Shown: positions 7,883 to 15,805 of the stretch, piece after piece
How positions within the stretch are numbered: position 1 is the first letter of the stretch
Layout of the letters: every line of letters starts with the position of its first letter
DNA from: Pelagibacteraceae bacterium
GTDB taxonomy: Bacteria; Pseudomonadota; Alphaproteobacteria; Pelagibacterales; Pelagibacteraceae
Direction: 5' to 3'
DNA length: 37,360 nt
Assembly: GCA_017640245.1 (NCBI GenBank)
Contig: JAGFWA010000002.1
Span: 1 to 37,360, forward strand
Made by a program: the position numbers and the translations under genes
Notes under the pieces: model-generated
The model's database searches: none
What the model was told of the DNA's origin: nothing
Seen by the model: the letters and a program-made list of their open reading frames with translations, nothing else

Positions 7883-8929
7883 ATGAATAAAAAAAATGGT
7901 CCAAGTCTAGGACATAATAAAAAATCACTATTAAAATCAGAAGTAAAACATATTGATATTACTTCTTTTGACTCTAGAAAAATAATTGAGTCAATGAAAA
8001 AGATGTCATTTACATCAAGGGATACTGCAAAAGCTGCTGAAATTTATAATGAAATGATAAAAGATCAAAATTGTTCAATATTTCTTACAATTGCAGGTTC
8101 TACTTCTGCTGCAGGATGTATGAATTTATATTCTGATTTGGTGAAGTATAATATGGTTGATGCAATTGTAGCCACTGGAGCATCTATAATTGATATGGAT
8201 TTTTTTGAAGCTTTAGGATTTAAACATTATCAAGGCAACCAATTTCAAGACGATAGGATTTTAAGGGAAAATTATATTGACAGAATATATGACACTTACA
8301 TTGATGAAGAAGATTTACAAATTTGTGATAAAACTATATGTGAAATAGCAAACAAATTACCTCCAAAACCATACACGTCTAGAGAGTTTATTAAAGAACT
8401 TGGTAGGTATTTAAAAAAAAATGCAAAAAAGAAAGGATCATTAATTGAAGTTGCTTACGATTGTAATGTACCCATATTTTGTCCTGCTTTTACCGATAGT
8501 TCTGCTGGATTTGGATTGGTAATGCATCAAGAAAAAAATCCATCTAAACATATTACAATAGACTCGGTAAGGGAGTTTAGAGAGCTCACAGAAATTAAAC
8601 TAAAATCAAAATCCTCTGGGTTATTAATGATTGGCGGGGGTGTCCCAAAAAACTTCGTACAGGATACAGTAGTCTGTGCAGAGCTTTTAGGTAAAAAAGT
8701 TGATATGCACAAATATGCTATACAAGTAACTATCGCAGATACGAGAGATGGAGCGTGTAGCAGTTCTACTTTAAAAGAAGCAAGTTCTTGGGGTAAGGTT
8801 GATACTTCTAAAGAACAAATGGTTTTTGCTGAAGCCACGAGCGTTTTGCCTTTAATTGTAAGCGATGCGTATCATCGTAAATTTTGGCAAAATAGAGAAA
8901 GAAAAAAATTTTCAAACTTATTTGGATAA
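7883..8929 (+). CDS. Deoxyhypusine synthase-like protein (probable NAD-dependent polyamine transferase)
   Basis: Member of the deoxyhypusine synthase fold family, 348 residues. Visible family motifs are ATGASIIDMDFFEALGF, PIFCPAFTDSSAGFG (spermidine/NAD pocket), the GGGVPKN loop and EASSWGKV. In the last, Lys305 matches the human catalytic lysine (Lys329), with Trp303 and Glu299 also kept. Two residues differ by my alignment from memory: the loop histidine (human His288) is Asn257, and the spermidine-contacting Asp316 is Cys. There is an insertion of about seven residues between those sites. Bacteria lack eIF5A, so hypusine formation is unlikely. Placement between a decarboxylase and an agmatinase suggests aminobutyl transfer between polyamines, for instance homospermidine formation. 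Fold confidence is high; the reaction is inferred. Confidence 0.85.
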   Translation: MNKKNGPSLGHNKKSLLKSEVKHIDITSFDSRKIIESMKKMSFTSRDTAKAAEIYNEMIKDQNCSIFLTIAGSTSAAGCMNLYSDLVKYNMVDAIVATGASIIDMDFFEALGFKHYQGNQFQDDRILRENYIDRIYDTYIDEEDLQICDKTICEIANKLPPKPYTSREFIKELGRYLKKNAKKKGSLIEVAYDCNVPIFCPAFTDSSAGFGLVMHQEKNPSKHITIDSVREFRELTEIKLKSKSSGLLMIGGGVPKNFVQDTVVCAELLGKKVDMHKYAIQVTIADTRDGACSSSTLKEASSWGKVDTSKEQMVFAEATSVLPLIVSDAYHRKFWQNRERKKFSNLFG

Positions 8930-8932
8930 AAA

Positions 8933-9817
8933 TTGAATTATTTACCTAACAAACAAGGTTTTTTAGGAATTGAAAACAAATTCAAAATAAAGGAGAAAGC
9001 CGTCGTTGTTCCTTTTGGATTAGAAAAAACTGTCAGTTATGGTTCTGGAACAAAAAATGGGCCCAAAGAAATTATTAAAGCATCTCATCAAGTCGAATTA
9101 TTTGATGAGGATCTAAACTGCGAACCATATAAAAAAATTGGAATAAAAACGCTTAAGCCATTTTTAATTAAAAAAAAAATGAGTGATGCCTTAAAGCAAA
9201 TTTCTCAAATCAATGAGGCTTTATTAAAAAAAAATATTTTCCCAATGGTTTTTGGCGGAGAACATTCGATCACATCAGGATGTATTATTCCATTCGTCAA
9301 AAAATTTGACAAACTTTGTTTATTACATTTTGATGCGCATGCAGATTTAAGAGAAAGTTATAATGGAAATAAATTTTCTCATGCATCAGTTGTCAAGAGA
9401 TGCTTGGATCATAAAAATGTGAATGTTATATCTTTCGGAATACGAAATATATCTAAGGGTGAAATCTCTTTTTTAAAAAAAAATAAAAGAAAAATTAATA
9501 TTTTTTGGGCAAAAGACAAGAGGAAATGGGATCTCAGATTTTTTAAGAATTTAATAAAAAATAAGACAGTATATATCACATTAGACGTTGATGTTTTTGA
9601 TTCAAGTTTAATGCCAGCAACTGGAACTCCTGAACCCGGAGGCTTGTTTTGGGATGAAATAATAAAAATTATTAAAATCGCAGCAAAGCACTCTAAAATA
9701 GTTGGTGCAGATATAAATGAATTATCTCCAATAAAAGGATTTGAAACTTATAATTTTTTGGTAGCTAAATTAGCTTATAAAATTCTATCTTATAGATTTA
9801 TAAATTTTAAATTTTAA
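8933..9817 (+). CDS. speB: Agmatinase-family ureohydrolase
   Basis: Binuclear manganese ureohydrolase, expected to split agmatine (or a guanidino-polyamine) into urea and the free amine. The 294 residues show His111 in GGEHS, the DAHAD box (Asp134, His136, Asp138), DVD (Asp218, Asp220) and TGTPEPGG with Glu234. SHASV at 149-153 favours agmatinase over arginase. The start is TTG at 8933, four bases after the preceding stop, with GGA six bases upstream; the next in-frame ATG is about 80 codons further on, inside the domain. The 3' end overlaps convergent regB by 11 bases. The true substrate depends on the two upstream genes: with an ornithine decarboxylase upstream, an agmatinase would look redundant. 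Confidence 0.88.
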   Translation: MNYLPNKQGFLGIENKFKIKEKAVVVPFGLEKTVSYGSGTKNGPKEIIKASHQVELFDEDLNCEPYKKIGIKTLKPFLIKKKMSDALKQISQINEALLKKNIFPMVFGGEHSITSGCIIPFVKKFDKLCLLHFDAHADLRESYNGNKFSHASVVKRCLDHKNVNVISFGIRNISKGEISFLKKNKRKINIFWAKDKRKWDLRFFKNLIKNKTVYITLDVDVFDSSLMPATGTPEPGGLFWDEIIKIIKIAAKHSKIVGADINELSPIKGFETYNFLVAKLAYKILSYRFINFKF

Positions 9818-11087
9818 GATCATCAATTTTCCAAGTAATGGTGACAATGGCACCTCCTTGTTCTAAATTTGAAAACGTAAGTGTAGCTTTCTTTCTTTCA
9901 AGAAGAGTTTTTCCAATAAACGTTCCTAGTCCCAAACCAGCTTTTGAACTCAAATCTTTTGAGCTTGATGTTATATATGGTTGTCCAATAATTTTAAAAA
10001 CATCTTCGGGAAAACCTGGGCCATCATCTATAATATTTATTTTTATATGATTAGAACTTCTTTCTAAATTTACTTCTACTTTGTTATTAGAATATTTTAC
10101 TGCATTACCTATAAAATTTCTTATTCCGTATGTTATTTCAGACGATCTATCAATTATTAAACTTTCCTTAGCTTTTTCTAAATTTAAAAAAATTTTTTTT
10201 TCTGAAATTTCTTCAAAAGATTTTGTAATTTCTATAAGTAAATTTTGAATACTGACATCACTCATAAACTTATCGTCTACAATTTGATTTTTAGATATTT
10301 TTTTAAGTATATCGCTGCATCTTTTAGCTTGGCTTAATAGTAAATCGATGTCTTTTGAATATTTAGGGTCATTTTTAATTTCCTTTTTTAATTCTCTGGC
10401 TATAACTGTTATTGTAGAAAGAGGAGTTCCTAGAGAATGAGCCGCAGCAGCAGCTTGCTGACCTATAGATTCTAATTCATGTTCTTTAGCCAATATCAGC
10501 TCTAATTTATTTAAAGCTTTAGCTCTTTTTCTTGATTCAGTTCCAAATCGAGCACCAAAATAAGTTAAAAAAACTAATGCAATTATTACAGAAACTGGAA
10601 CTGCATATAAATAATATTCCGGAACATCAAAATGAAAATCGCCAGAACCTGGCAACGGGAAGTGATAAAATGTTAGTACTAACAAGACAATTACGGTAGT
10701 AGCAGATAATACAAAGGTGCTTCTTAAATTTAACAAGGTTGATGATATAATTGAAGGAATAACTAAAAAAATCACAAAAGAATTTTTTATTCCTCCAGTA
10801 AAAAACAAAAGTAAACTCAGCTGAAAAATATCATAAAGCAAAAATAAAACTGAATCCAAGTTACTAAGTTGGTTTTTTTTAAAATAAAATTGTAAAAAAA
10901 GATTAGTTAAAATTCCAAATAAAATAATTGTCGAGCAATAAAAAAGTGGAAGATCAAAATTTAAAGCAAAGTATACGGTATATACGGCTATTAATTGGCC
11001 AAAAATAGCCATCCATCTTAAAATAACCAGGGTTCTTTTCTCTAATTGAAAATCCTCTTCTGATTTGAAGAGATCAGACAAGTTCAT
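9807..11087 (-). CDS. regB: Redox sensor histidine kinase RegB/ActS (PrrB)
   Basis: Inner-membrane kinase for RegA, 426 residues. The N-terminal half holds about six membrane segments (residues 20-180). The quinone-linked heptapeptide, usually GGxxNPF, reads GGIKNSF (98-104). The H-box around AAAAAHSLGTPLSTI gives phosphoacceptor His217, and the redox cysteine is kept as Cys257 in QAKRCSDIL. The ATPase domain has NFIGNAVKYS, DDGPGFP and GLGLGTFI. Unusually, it lies four bases downstream of gyrB on the same strand, apparently as the last gene of the dnaA-dnaN-gyrB run, and is separated from regA by the polyamine cluster. Expression coupled to gyrase synthesis is an inference from spacing. Confidence 0.95.
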   Translation of the reverse strand: MNLSDLFKSEEDFQLEKRTLVILRWMAIFGQLIAVYTVYFALNFDLPLFYCSTIILFGILTNLFLQFYFKKNQLSNLDSVLFLLYDIFQLSLLLFFTGGIKNSFVIFLVIPSIISSTLLNLRSTFVLSATTVIVLLVLTFYHFPLPGSGDFHFDVPEYYLYAVPVSVIIALVFLTYFGARFGTESRKRAKALNKLELILAKEHELESIGQQAAAAAHSLGTPLSTITVIARELKKEIKNDPKYSKDIDLLLSQAKRCSDILKKISKNQIVDDKFMSDVSIQNLLIEITKSFEEISEKKIFLNLEKAKESLIIDRSSEITYGIRNFIGNAVKYSNNKVEVNLERSSNHIKINIIDDGPGFPEDVFKIIGQPYITSSSKDLSSKAGLGLGTFIGKTLLERKKATLTFSNLEQGGAIVTITWKIDDLKI

Positions 11088-11091
11088 GTAA

Positions 11092-13161
11092 TTAAATATC
11101 TAAATTTTCGACCTCTAAAGCTTTACTGATAATAAAATTTTTTCTTGGAGCAACCTCATCTCCCATTAATATTTTTATAATGTTTCGATCCTCTTTAGAT
11201 TTTTCTTTGGTCCCCTTAGAATATTCAACTCTTAATAAAGTACGATTTTCAGGGTTTAAGGTAGTTTGCCATAATTCTTCGGGATTCATTTCGCCTAAAC
11301 CTTTAAACCTTTGTATTCTTAACTTTTTCTTTTCATTGCTAATAAATTTTTCTAGTGCCGTTTTTGTCAATTTTTTAACAGCATTTTCAGATGATTTTAA
11401 AATATATTTTTCTAATTCTTTTTCATTTTTAATATAAACACTTTTTGTTCCCTTGGTTATTTTAAATAATGGTGGTTGAGCTAAGTATAAATGGCCCTTC
11501 TCGATTAACTGATTAAATGGTTGGTTATTAAAAAAAGTTAGTAATAAAGTTCTTATATGCGAGCCGTCCACATCCGCATCTGTCATGATGATGATTTTCT
11601 CATATCTTAAATTTTCTATATCAAAATTTCTAAAACCTGTACCAAGAGCATTGATTAATGTAACTATTTCATTTGACGACATCATTTTAGATAACGCTCT
11701 ATTTTCATGTGAGCCGTTGAATCCATTTATTTTTTTATTTTCATTAATATATGTATTTAAAATTTTTCCTCTTAGCGGAAGAACTGCTTGAAATTCTCTT
11801 GTTCTTCCTTGCTTTGCTGAGCCTCCCGCAGAATCTCCCTCTACTATAAAAAGTTCTGTTCCTTCCATTTTTGAAATTTGACAATCTGCTAGTTTGCCTG
11901 GTAAGCCTGATAGCTCTAGAGTGCCTTTTCTTCTCACGCTATCTCTTGTCTTCCTCGCAAGATCTCTGGCTATTGCTGCTTGTAAAACTTTATCTAAAAC
12001 TACTCTCAGAACAGAAGGGTTTTGATCAAACCAAATTGTCACTTTATCACTTATAATGGATTCAACAATATTTCGTATTTCTGAAGAAACTAATTTATCT
12101 TTTGTTTGAGAAGAAAATTTTGGATCTGGCATCTTTATGGATAAAACCGCTGTAAGTCCTTCTTTGATATCCTCGCCTCCTACAGTTACCTTGTTTTTTT
12201 TGGCCAAATTCTTTTCAGCAAGATATTTATTTATAATTCTTGTTAATGCGCTCCTAAAGCCAAGCAAATGTGTTCCCCCGTCTTTTTGCTGAATGTTATT
12301 AGTAAATGCCAAAACTTCTTCAGAAAATCCTGCGTTCCATTGAAAAGAACACTCCACAATTATATTTCTTCTCTCACCCATTAAATATAAAGGTTTCTTA
12401 AAAGCAGCTTTTTCATTTTTATTAGCCAGAATGGATTTTTTTTGATCAAGGAAAGAAACAAATTCAGTAATTCCACCGCTATATTTGCTTTCATAAAGCT
12501 TGATTTTAGCGTGTGTTTCGTCGATCAAATTAATTTGTAGACCTTTATTTAAAAAGGCTAACTCTCTCATTTTTTTATGCAGAGTGGATGCGTTGAATTT
12601 AATAGATGAAAAAATATCTTTGGAAGGAAGAAAGGTTATTTTTGTACCAGATTTTTTAGTTTTTTTTATAAAATTAATTGGGCTTACTGTTTTGCCGTTT
12701 TTGAATGATATAAAATATTCTTTTTGATCTCTAAATACAGTTAGATCCAGTTTTTCTGATAAAGCATTCACAACAGAAACGCCAACCCCATGTAGCCCTC
12801 CTGAAACTTTATAAGAGTTTTGGTCAAATTTTCCCCCTGAATGTAGTTGAGTCATTATGACCTCGGCAGCAGATTTTTTTTCTCCTTTATGAACGTCTAC
12901 TGGTATACCTCTTCCATCATCCTCTACTGTCACAGTGTTATCTTTATGCATTGTAATAGTTATTTTTTTACAAAATCCAACTATTGCTTCATCTATAGAA
13001 TTATCTACAACTTCAAAAACCATGTGATGTAGACCTGATCCATCGTCGGTATCGCCAATATACATTCCAGGTCTTTTGCGAACAGCTTCAAGTCCTTTTA
13101 AGACTTTAATTGAATCGGCACTATAATTTTTACTTGGATTGTTCTTTTGAATATCTTTCAT
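11092..13161 (-). CDS. gyrB: DNA gyrase subunit B (compact form)
   Basis: ATPase and TOPRIM subunit of gyrase, 689 residues. The GHKL ATPase domain shows VVDNSIDEA (51-59), DDGRGIPVD (81-89) and GGLHGVGVSVVNA (121-133), with the QTK loop near 352. The TOPRIM part has Glu441 in VEGDSAGGSA and DADVDGSH (528-535), and the C-terminal tail keeps IQRFKGLGEMNPEELW. MTDADVDGSH and NEIVTLINALGTG mark it as GyrB rather than ParE. The protein is over 100 residues shorter than the roughly 800 usual in proteobacteria: the insert between the PPLFKI segment and IQRFKGLGEMN is only about 40 residues. The gene is followed four bases later by regB. recF, often between dnaN and gyrB, is absent here. Confidence 0.96.
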   Translation of the reverse strand: MKDIQKNNPSKNYSADSIKVLKGLEAVRKRPGMYIGDTDDGSGLHHMVFEVVDNSIDEAIVGFCKKITITMHKDNTVTVEDDGRGIPVDVHKGEKKSAAEVIMTQLHSGGKFDQNSYKVSGGLHGVGVSVVNALSEKLDLTVFRDQKEYFISFKNGKTVSPINFIKKTKKSGTKITFLPSKDIFSSIKFNASTLHKKMRELAFLNKGLQINLIDETHAKIKLYESKYSGGITEFVSFLDQKKSILANKNEKAAFKKPLYLMGERRNIIVECSFQWNAGFSEEVLAFTNNIQQKDGGTHLLGFRSALTRIINKYLAEKNLAKKNKVTVGGEDIKEGLTAVLSIKMPDPKFSSQTKDKLVSSEIRNIVESIISDKVTIWFDQNPSVLRVVLDKVLQAAIARDLARKTRDSVRRKGTLELSGLPGKLADCQISKMEGTELFIVEGDSAGGSAKQGRTREFQAVLPLRGKILNTYINENKKINGFNGSHENRALSKMMSSNEIVTLINALGTGFRNFDIENLRYEKIIIMTDADVDGSHIRTLLLTFFNNQPFNQLIEKGHLYLAQPPLFKITKGTKSVYIKNEKELEKYILKSSENAVKKLTKTALEKFISNEKKKLRIQRFKGLGEMNPEELWQTTLNPENRTLLRVEYSKGTKEKSKEDRNIIKILMGDEVAPRKNFIISKALEVENLDI

Positions 13162-13296
13162 TTTAATATGGAAACGTTGGATTGTATCATTTTTTTTTAG
13201 ATATATAAAATGAACCCAACGAATAAGAGTAAATTACCATTGATTGATAAGGGTAATAGTAGATAAAATAATTTTTTTTTGTGAAATTAAAAAATT
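13162..13296. other. dnaN-gyrB intergenic region with a short inverted repeat
   Basis: This 135-base gap lies where recF is found in many bacteria; no remnant of it is visible. It holds a six-base inverted repeat, ATTACC (13233-13238) and GGTAAT (13252-13257), with a 13-base loop, and the pair CGTTGG/CCAACG about 40 bases apart near the gyrB start. On the minus strand TACAAT about 30 bases upstream of gyrB ATG could be a -10 element, but its -35 is weak. I would not call a terminator. Confidence 0.3.
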
Positions 13297-14412
13297 TCAA
13301 ATTTTCATTGGCATAATTACAAAATAACTTTGCTTATCTAATTTGTCTTGAATTAAAACTGGTGAAACTGAATCGTTTAAATTCATCACTAATTTTTCAT
13401 CTTCAATTTCTGAAGCAATATCTAATAAATATCTTGAATTAAAACTTATAGTTAAATCTTCAGAATTATAGTTGGCCTTTAAAACTTCTTTGCCTTCCCC
13501 AGAAGACGAACTGTTAACAAATAACTGTATATAATCTTTTCCTAAAGTAAGTTTTACTCCCTCTTTTCTATCTATTGAAACTGTAGTTACTCGCTCGATA
13601 GAATGTATAAAATCTTTCGCATTTACCAACAAAGTTTTATTATTATTTTTGGGTACTACCTTATGGTAATCAGGAAATTTACCGTCAATTATTTTAGAAA
13701 TTATTTTTGAATTTCCTATTTTAAATTGAATTTTTGTATCACTAGTGTTGAGAAAGACTTTTTTCTCATTTTCTTGAAGTAAATTACATAATTGGAAAAT
13801 AGCTTTTTTTGGTAAAATAAAAGATTTAAAATTATCTAGGTTTTCTACTGGAATACTACTAGATGATAGTCTGTGACTGTCAGTTGCTACGCCTGTTAAA
13901 TATGACTTTTGATTAGATACCGTTGAATGAATATAAATCCCATTTAAATAATGTCTTGTTTCATCATTAGACATCGATATTTTAGTTTTATTTAGTAAGG
14001 ATAAAAATTTTTTTCCGTCAAGATTTATTCCATTCGACTTAAAATCATCTGTAAAATTAGGAAAATTGTCAACCGGTAAACATAAAAGGTTAAATTTTGA
14101 ATTTTCAGCAGAAATATTTAATTTATTTTCACTCTGTAAATCGAAAATGACATTAAGATTAGAAGGCAATTTTCTTAAAAGATCATATAGCACCATGGCT
14201 GAAGTAGTGGTACTTCCTTCTTGATCCACTTTTAAATCAGATATTTCATCATGAAATATTAAGTCTAAGTCAGTTGTTACTATATTCAATTTTTTATTTT
14301 TTATCTCTAATAAAACATTGGAAAGAATAGGGAGGGTATTTTTTTTCTCAATTACATTGCGAGCTGCAGCCAATGACTTAAGTAATATATCTCTTTTTAT
14401 CTGAAACTGCAT
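13297..14412 (-). CDS. dnaN: DNA polymerase III beta sliding clamp
   Basis: Ring-shaped processivity clamp of the replicative polymerase, 371 residues, the normal family length, with the expected three repeated domains. Recognisable points are the N-terminal LAAARNVIEKKNTLPILSN, GVATDSHRLS in the middle domain, KFPDYHKVVP, and the C-terminal SPVLI...YFVIMPMKI. It begins one base after the dnaA stop, so the two genes are almost certainly co-transcribed and translationally coupled. That is the standard bacterial dnaA-dnaN arrangement. Confidence 0.97.
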   Translation of the reverse strand: MQFQIKRDILLKSLAAARNVIEKKNTLPILSNVLLEIKNKKLNIVTTDLDLIFHDEISDLKVDQEGSTTTSAMVLYDLLRKLPSNLNVIFDLQSENKLNISAENSKFNLLCLPVDNFPNFTDDFKSNGINLDGKKFLSLLNKTKISMSNDETRHYLNGIYIHSTVSNQKSYLTGVATDSHRLSSSSIPVENLDNFKSFILPKKAIFQLCNLLQENEKKVFLNTSDTKIQFKIGNSKIISKIIDGKFPDYHKVVPKNNNKTLLVNAKDFIHSIERVTTVSIDRKEGVKLTLGKDYIQLFVNSSSSGEGKEVLKANYNSEDLTISFNSRYLLDIASEIEDEKLVMNLNDSVSPVLIQDKLDKQSYFVIMPMKI

Positions 14413-14413
14413 T

Positions 14414-15805
14414 TTAATCGTTTAGAATTATTGACTTTATCTCTTCAATATTTTTTCTCATTTGCTCATCATTTTTTGAAAGTTTATCAATCGTTTTCAC
14501 TGCATGGATAACGGTTGTGTGATCTCTATTTGCAAATTTTCTACCTATTTCAGGTAAAGATCTAGTTGTAAGTTTTTTTGCAAGATACATTGCAATTTGT
14601 CTGGGCCTGGCCAACGGACGTGATCTTCGCTGGGAAAGCATCTCATCTAGATTGATGCTAAAAAAATTTGATGTAACATTCTGAATTTTATCAATACTTA
14701 TAATTTTAATACTATTATAAACGTCTTTTAAAATTATCTTACAATCATTTATGTTTAGCGGTCTATTGCTCATTTTGCTAAAAGCTACAACTCGATTAAA
14801 TACACCAATTAATTCTCTTATATTTGACTTTGTGTCTTTAGCCAAATAGTCGACAACTTCGTCACTTAGATTCGGATGTTCTTTAAAAGATTTTTGAAAT
14901 TCTTCAATCTTTTTTCTTAAAATATTTAATTTCAAATCATAATCTGGTAAACCAATATCAACTACCAATCCTCCTGAAAGTCTTGATTTAATTCTGTCTT
15001 GTACTCTATCAAGTTTATTGGGCGGTCGATCAGAAGAAATTACAATTTGTGAACTTTTATCAAATAGGCTGTTAAATGTGTGGAAGAACTCTTCTTGTAA
15101 ACCTTCTTTTCCTCTTATAAATTGTATATCGTCAATTATAAAAACATTTGCTCTTCTAAAAAAATCCTTGAAACTTACCATTTCATTTTTTTTTATTGAC
15201 TTGATAAACTGATACATAAATCTTTCTGCAGAAATAAACATTACATTATTGTTACTACTTAATTCTAAACCTATTGCATTCATTAAATGAGTTTTTCCTA
15301 ATCCAACGCCGCCATAAATAAAAAGTGGGTTATATATAGATAGCTGGGTACATATTTTCTTGGCAGATAAATAAGCAATTTTGTTACTCTGACCCACAAC
15401 GAAATTATCAAAATTTAAATTATTATTTAATCTATTATAATTTAAAATTGAATCTTTCATCTCCATAATTTTATTTTTATTTGAATCTGGAGAGATAATT
15501 CCGTTTTCTAATTTTTCTTTTCCTACAATTTTAAATTCTATTCGATTTATACTTAATTTGTGTTTTTTTAATTCACTTAAAATTTTATCGGCATATCTTG
15601 AAGTTATCCAATCCCTAAAAAATCTTGTTGGCACCCCTAAAATAACATAATGATTATACTCTTTTACCAACAAAATATTTTTCAGCCAGCTCGAATAAAC
15701 TTCTGTGCCAAAAGATTTTTCAAAATCTTTTTGGATAATTTGCCAATTTAATACACTTTCTTCTGAAAGAGTGTTTGCATTAGTTTTTAAAGAAGTTTTG
15801 TCCAT
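14414..15805 (-). CDS. dnaA: Chromosomal replication initiator DnaA
   Basis: Initiator ATPase that binds DnaA boxes and melts the origin, 463 residues. The N-terminal domain I (about 18-95) interacts with helicase-loading partners. A short linker precedes the AAA+ core with Walker A GGVGLGKT (165-172), Walker B IDDIQFI and sensor motifs around DRVQDRIKSRLSGG. The C-terminal DNA-binding domain ends in the DnaA signature FANRDHTTVIHAVKTI. The gene leads dnaN and follows rpsT, an order common in alphaproteobacteria. The 245 bases upstream hold repeats with degenerate DnaA-box cores, so autoregulation is plausible. Confidence 0.98.
   Translation of the reverse strand: MDKTSLKTNANTLSEESVLNWQIIQKDFEKSFGTEVYSSWLKNILLVKEYNHYVILGVPTRFFRDWITSRYADKILSELKKHKLSINRIEFKIVGKEKLENGIISPDSNKNKIMEMKDSILNYNRLNNNLNFDNFVVGQSNKIAYLSAKKICTQLSIYNPLFIYGGVGLGKTHLMNAIGLELSSNNNVMFISAERFMYQFIKSIKKNEMVSFKDFFRRANVFIIDDIQFIRGKEGLQEEFFHTFNSLFDKSSQIVISSDRPPNKLDRVQDRIKSRLSGGLVVDIGLPDYDLKLNILRKKIEEFQKSFKEHPNLSDEVVDYLAKDTKSNIRELIGVFNRVVAFSKMSNRPLNINDCKIILKDVYNSIKIISIDKIQNVTSNFFSINLDEMLSQRRSRPLARPRQIAMYLAKKLTTRSLPEIGRKFANRDHTTVIHAVKTIDKLSKNDEQMRKNIEEIKSIILND

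Noticed and set aside
7883-8929. True deoxyhypusine synthase modifying eIF5A.
   Set aside because: Every other gene here is bacterial, bacteria have no eIF5A, and two active-site residues differ; the polyamine neighbours give a better explanation.
11092-13161. Short GyrB might be ParE.
   Set aside because: DADVDGSHIRTLL, NEIVTLINALGTG and the dnaA-dnaN context are GyrB features; ParE has DADSDG-type sequence at this point.
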